A program made the position numbers and the translations under genes. This document shows, in pieces, positions 55,737-57,818 of a stretch of 57,818 nt of DNA. The notes below the pieces were generated by a model. It ran no database searches, was not told where the DNA came from, and saw only the letters and a program-made list of their open reading frames with translations. Source of the DNA: Hahella sp. (GTDB taxonomy: Bacteria; Pseudomonadota; Gammaproteobacteria; Pseudomonadales; Oleiphilaceae); contig JANQMN010000067.1 of NCBI GenBank assembly GCA_028280065.1, forward strand, positions 1 to 57,818. The letters are read 5' to 3'. The first letter of the stretch is position 1, and every line of letters begins with the position of its first letter.

Positions 55737-56297
55737 GTGACAACTGACGCGGATACTTCCCGCCCTAATGTAGTTAAATCCTCCTACACTGAAGACGAAT
55801 TAAAACGTTGTGGCTACGGCGAGTTATTTGGCTTGGACACCGCCAAACTGCCTATCGACCAAATGCTGATGGTTGATAGAATTTCTCATATTGACGCCGT
55901 TAGCGGTTCCTATGACAAAGGCATCATCGAAGCGGAACTAGACATTAATCCCGACCTTTGGTTTTTTAACTGTCATTTTGTCGGCGACCCGGTCATGCCG
56001 GGTTGTCTTGGCCTGGATGCGATGTGGCAACTGGTCGGTTTTTTCCTGGCTTGGCAGGGACACCGAGGGCTCGGCAGGGCATTGGGTGTCGGCGAAGTTA
56101 AGTTTACCGGTCAAGTGCTGCCGGACGCCAAGCTGGTGAAGTATATCCTGAATATCAAACGCGTGATCGCCCGGCGTTTAATCATGGGCATTGCCGATGC
56201 TGAGTTATTAGTGGATGGCAAATCCATCTACAGTGCCAAGGACCTTCGCGTCGGGCTATTTGATCCGGCCAGTATGCAAGGCGCTGAAATCAAGTAG
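55737..56297 (+). CDS. fabA: 3-hydroxydecanoyl-ACP dehydratase/isomerase FabA
   Basis: FabA makes trans-2- and cis-3-decenoyl-ACP, starting unsaturated fatty acid synthesis. The 186-aa protein has the catalytic pair H80 in [15 protein letters not shown] and D94 in LGLDAMWQ. It is about 15 residues longer at the N-terminus than usual. The start is GTG at 55737; an ATG inside the hydrophobic core is too late. fabB follows after 72 bases and is likely co-transcribed, the arrangement seen in Pseudomonas. Confidence 0.95.
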   Translation: MTTDADTSRPNVVKSSYTEDELKRCGYGELFGLDTAKLPIDQMLMVDRISHIDAVSGSYDKGIIEAELDINPDLWFFNCHFVGDPVMPGCLGLDAMWQLVGFFLAWQGHRGLGRALGVGEVKFTGQVLPDAKLVKYILNIKRVIARRLIMGIADAELLVDGKSIYSAKDLRVGLFDPASMQGAEIK

Positions 56298-56369
56298 TAC
56301 CGTACTGGCGGGCTCGAGGCACGCGAAAACTACGGGGTATGAGTTTCATTTTATGCAAGAGGTTTCTTT

Positions 56370-57587
56370 ATGAAACGTGCAGTCATTACCGGAATAGGAA
56401 TAGTTTCCTGCTTAGGTAATTCCAAAGAAGAAGTAAGTGAATCATTAAAAGCCGGTCGCTCCGGCATCACTTTTAACGAGTCATACAAAGAAGCAGGTTT
56501 GCGCAGTCACGTGAGCGGCAGTATCAATCTGGATCTGGCCGAACACATTGATCGCAAGCTACTGCGATTCATGGGCGATGCCGCCGGCTATGCCTACCTG
56601 TCGATGCGCCAGGCTGTTGACGATGCCAAAATCGACGAAAAACTGCTCACCAGTGAGCGCACCGGCATCATCATGGGTTCAGGCGGCGCCTCAACGACAA
56701 ACGTCGTCGAGTCCGTCGATATAGCCCGCGAGCGTGGTGTAAAGCGGGTCGGGCCCTACCGGGTTACCCGAACCATGAACAGTTCGGTGAATGCCTGTCT
56801 TTCTACGGCCTTCAAAATTCGCGGTCTCAATTACTCCATCACCTCCGCTTGTGCAACATCCGCGCACTGTATCGGCCATGCCTGGGAGCAAATCCAGCTA
56901 GGCAAACAGGATATACTGTTCTGCGGTGGCGGCGAAGAAGAGCACTGGACGCTCTCACTGCTATTCGATGCAATGGGCGCTCTTTCCAGCAAACACAATG
57001 ATCACGGAAGCCGTGCTTCCCGGCCCTATTGCAGCACCCGCGACGGTTTTGTCATCGCCGGGGGCGGCGCTTGTGTGGTTGTGGAGGAGCTGGAACATGC
57101 CTTAAAACGTGGCGCACCAATTTATGCCGAGCTGGTCGGTTATGGCGCAACCTCCGATGGTGCCGATATGGTCGCCCCGTCGGGCGAAGGCGCAGTTCGC
57201 TGCATGCAGCAGGCGATGGCAACGGTCACCGGACCGATTGATTATCTCAACACTCACGGCACCAGTACTCCCGCCGGTGACATTGTCGAACTCAAGGCGG
57301 TGCGTAAAGCCTTTGGCGAGAAACTGCCGTACATCAGTTCCACGAAATCTTTGTCGGGCCATTCGTTGGGTGCGGCCGGCGTGCATGAGGCGGTCTACTG
57401 CCTGCTGATGCAACAGGGCAACTTCATCTCGCCGTCCTGCCATATCGAGTCCCTGGACGAAGGCGTGGGCGATGCGCCAATCGTTACCGAACCCAAGCTG
57501 GGTATTGAACTCAATAACGTGATGAGCAACAGTTTCGGTTTTGGTGGCACCAATGCAACCTTGGTGTTTGGTAAATATAAGGATTAA
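56370..57587 (+). CDS. fabB: 3-oxoacyl-ACP synthase I FabB
   Basis: FabB elongates cis-3-decenoyl-ACP, the committed unsaturated step. The 405-aa condensing enzyme has the Cys-His-His triad at C161 ([11 protein letters not shown]), H296 ([12 protein letters not shown]) and H331 ([12 protein letters not shown]). [13 protein letters not shown] at the start and [12 protein letters not shown] at the end are typical. It follows fabA and ends before an intrinsic terminator. Confidence 0.96.
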   Translation: MKRAVITGIGIVSCLGNSKEEVSESLKAGRSGITFNESYKEAGLRSHVSGSINLDLAEHIDRKLLRFMGDAAGYAYLSMRQAVDDAKIDEKLLTSERTGIIMGSGGASTTNVVESVDIARERGVKRVGPYRVTRTMNSSVNACLSTAFKIRGLNYSITSACATSAHCIGHAWEQIQLGKQDILFCGGGEEEHWTLSLLFDAMGALSSKHNDHGSRASRPYCSTRDGFVIAGGGACVVVEELEHALKRGAPIYAELVGYGATSDGADMVAPSGEGAVRCMQQAMATVTGPIDYLNTHGTSTPAGDIVELKAVRKAFGEKLPYISSTKSLSGHSLGAAGVHEAVYCLLMQQGNFISPSCHIESLDEGVGDAPIVTEPKLGIELNNVMSNSFGFGGTNATLVFGKYKD

Positions 57588-57607
57588 ATCCCGATCGCTT
57601 GAACAAG

Positions 57608-57632
57608 CAGGCCGCAACTATGCGGCCTGTTT
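57608..57632 (+). terminator. Intrinsic terminator after fabB
   Basis: CAGGCCGCA and TGCGGCCTG form a nine-base stem around a four-base loop, followed by TTT. It stands 20 bases after the fabB stop. Confidence 0.75.
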
Positions 57633-57818
57633 CGTTATCGGGCTTCTGCTTGCTTTATCCAACGTTTATACCGGCTGTTTTTTACTTGGGATTTGACAAC
57701 CGAATTAATCAAGGTCGGTATCCAGATCTGTACAAAAAAGAATCAAATCGTGGAGTATTTGGTGAGGCTGATGCAAACAGCACCCTCGGTAGAAATATCA
57801 CCTTAACTGGCAGGGCGC
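57633..57818. other. Sequence after fabB terminator, no gene seen
   Basis: The last 186 bases have no supported frame. TTGACA near 57695 could be a -35 for a gene beyond the window, but no fitting -10 follows at the right distance. Confidence 0.3.

Overview
The window looks like chromosomal DNA from a Pseudomonas-like gammaproteobacterium (Hahella or Ketobacter would fit equally well) with roughly balanced GC. The evidence is gene content and gene order. Several blocks have the neighbour relations known from Pseudomonas: recG-oxyR, ridA-spoT-rpoZ-gmk-yicC-rph-crc-pyrE, thrB-DUF2782-polA, pilU-pilT facing yggS-proC-yggT, metX-metW-DUF4426-rdgB-hemW, yifB-BMFP-glnK-amtB and fabA-fabB. The genus assignment is inference.

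Positions 1-8600 form the only accessory-looking part. They begin with the tail of an IS630-like transposase and a decayed DUF4214 fragment. A two-gene RND efflux operon follows, whose promoter is covered by two related palindromic sites, with no regulator next to it. Then come three small genes I cannot name, around non-coding DNA, and an HDOD protein with a YbaK-like N-terminus.

Positions 8900-24300 hold housekeeping and stress genes: DNA repair and the peroxide response (recG, oxyR), the (p)ppGpp and nucleotide block (spoT, rpoZ, gmk, pyrE), and a Crc-type regulator that has lost exonuclease catalytic residues. After these come a TSUP permease, a DUF4124 protein, a phasin-like protein (which suggests polyhydroxyalkanoate granules) and homoserine kinase.

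Positions 24300-43000 carry polA, the type IV pilus retraction ATPases, the proC/yggT and metX/metW clusters, hemW, trmB and yifB. A dynamin-like GTPase sits between yggT and metX, interrupting an otherwise familiar cluster. There is also an unassigned four-helix membrane protein and a soluble protein with NIT-like features.

Positions 43000-57818 begin with glnK-amtB, preceded by a recognisable sigma-54 promoter and two NtrC-like sites. Next come a WD40 lipoprotein, a TetR regulator, a glycine-zipper envelope protein, a PepSY protein with a PhoP/PhoQ-like two-component pair, and an alpha-amylase lipoprotein behind a LacI-type palindrome. The window ends with arginine decarboxylase, spermidine synthase and fabA-fabB, the latter behind a palindromic operator candidate.

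I saw no tRNA, rRNA, CRISPR array, prophage or recognisable defence island. Nothing amounts to a clearly new multi-gene system. The best leads are the unnamed genes at 5.1-6.9 kb, the inserted dynamin-like GTPase, and several unassigned palindromic operators.
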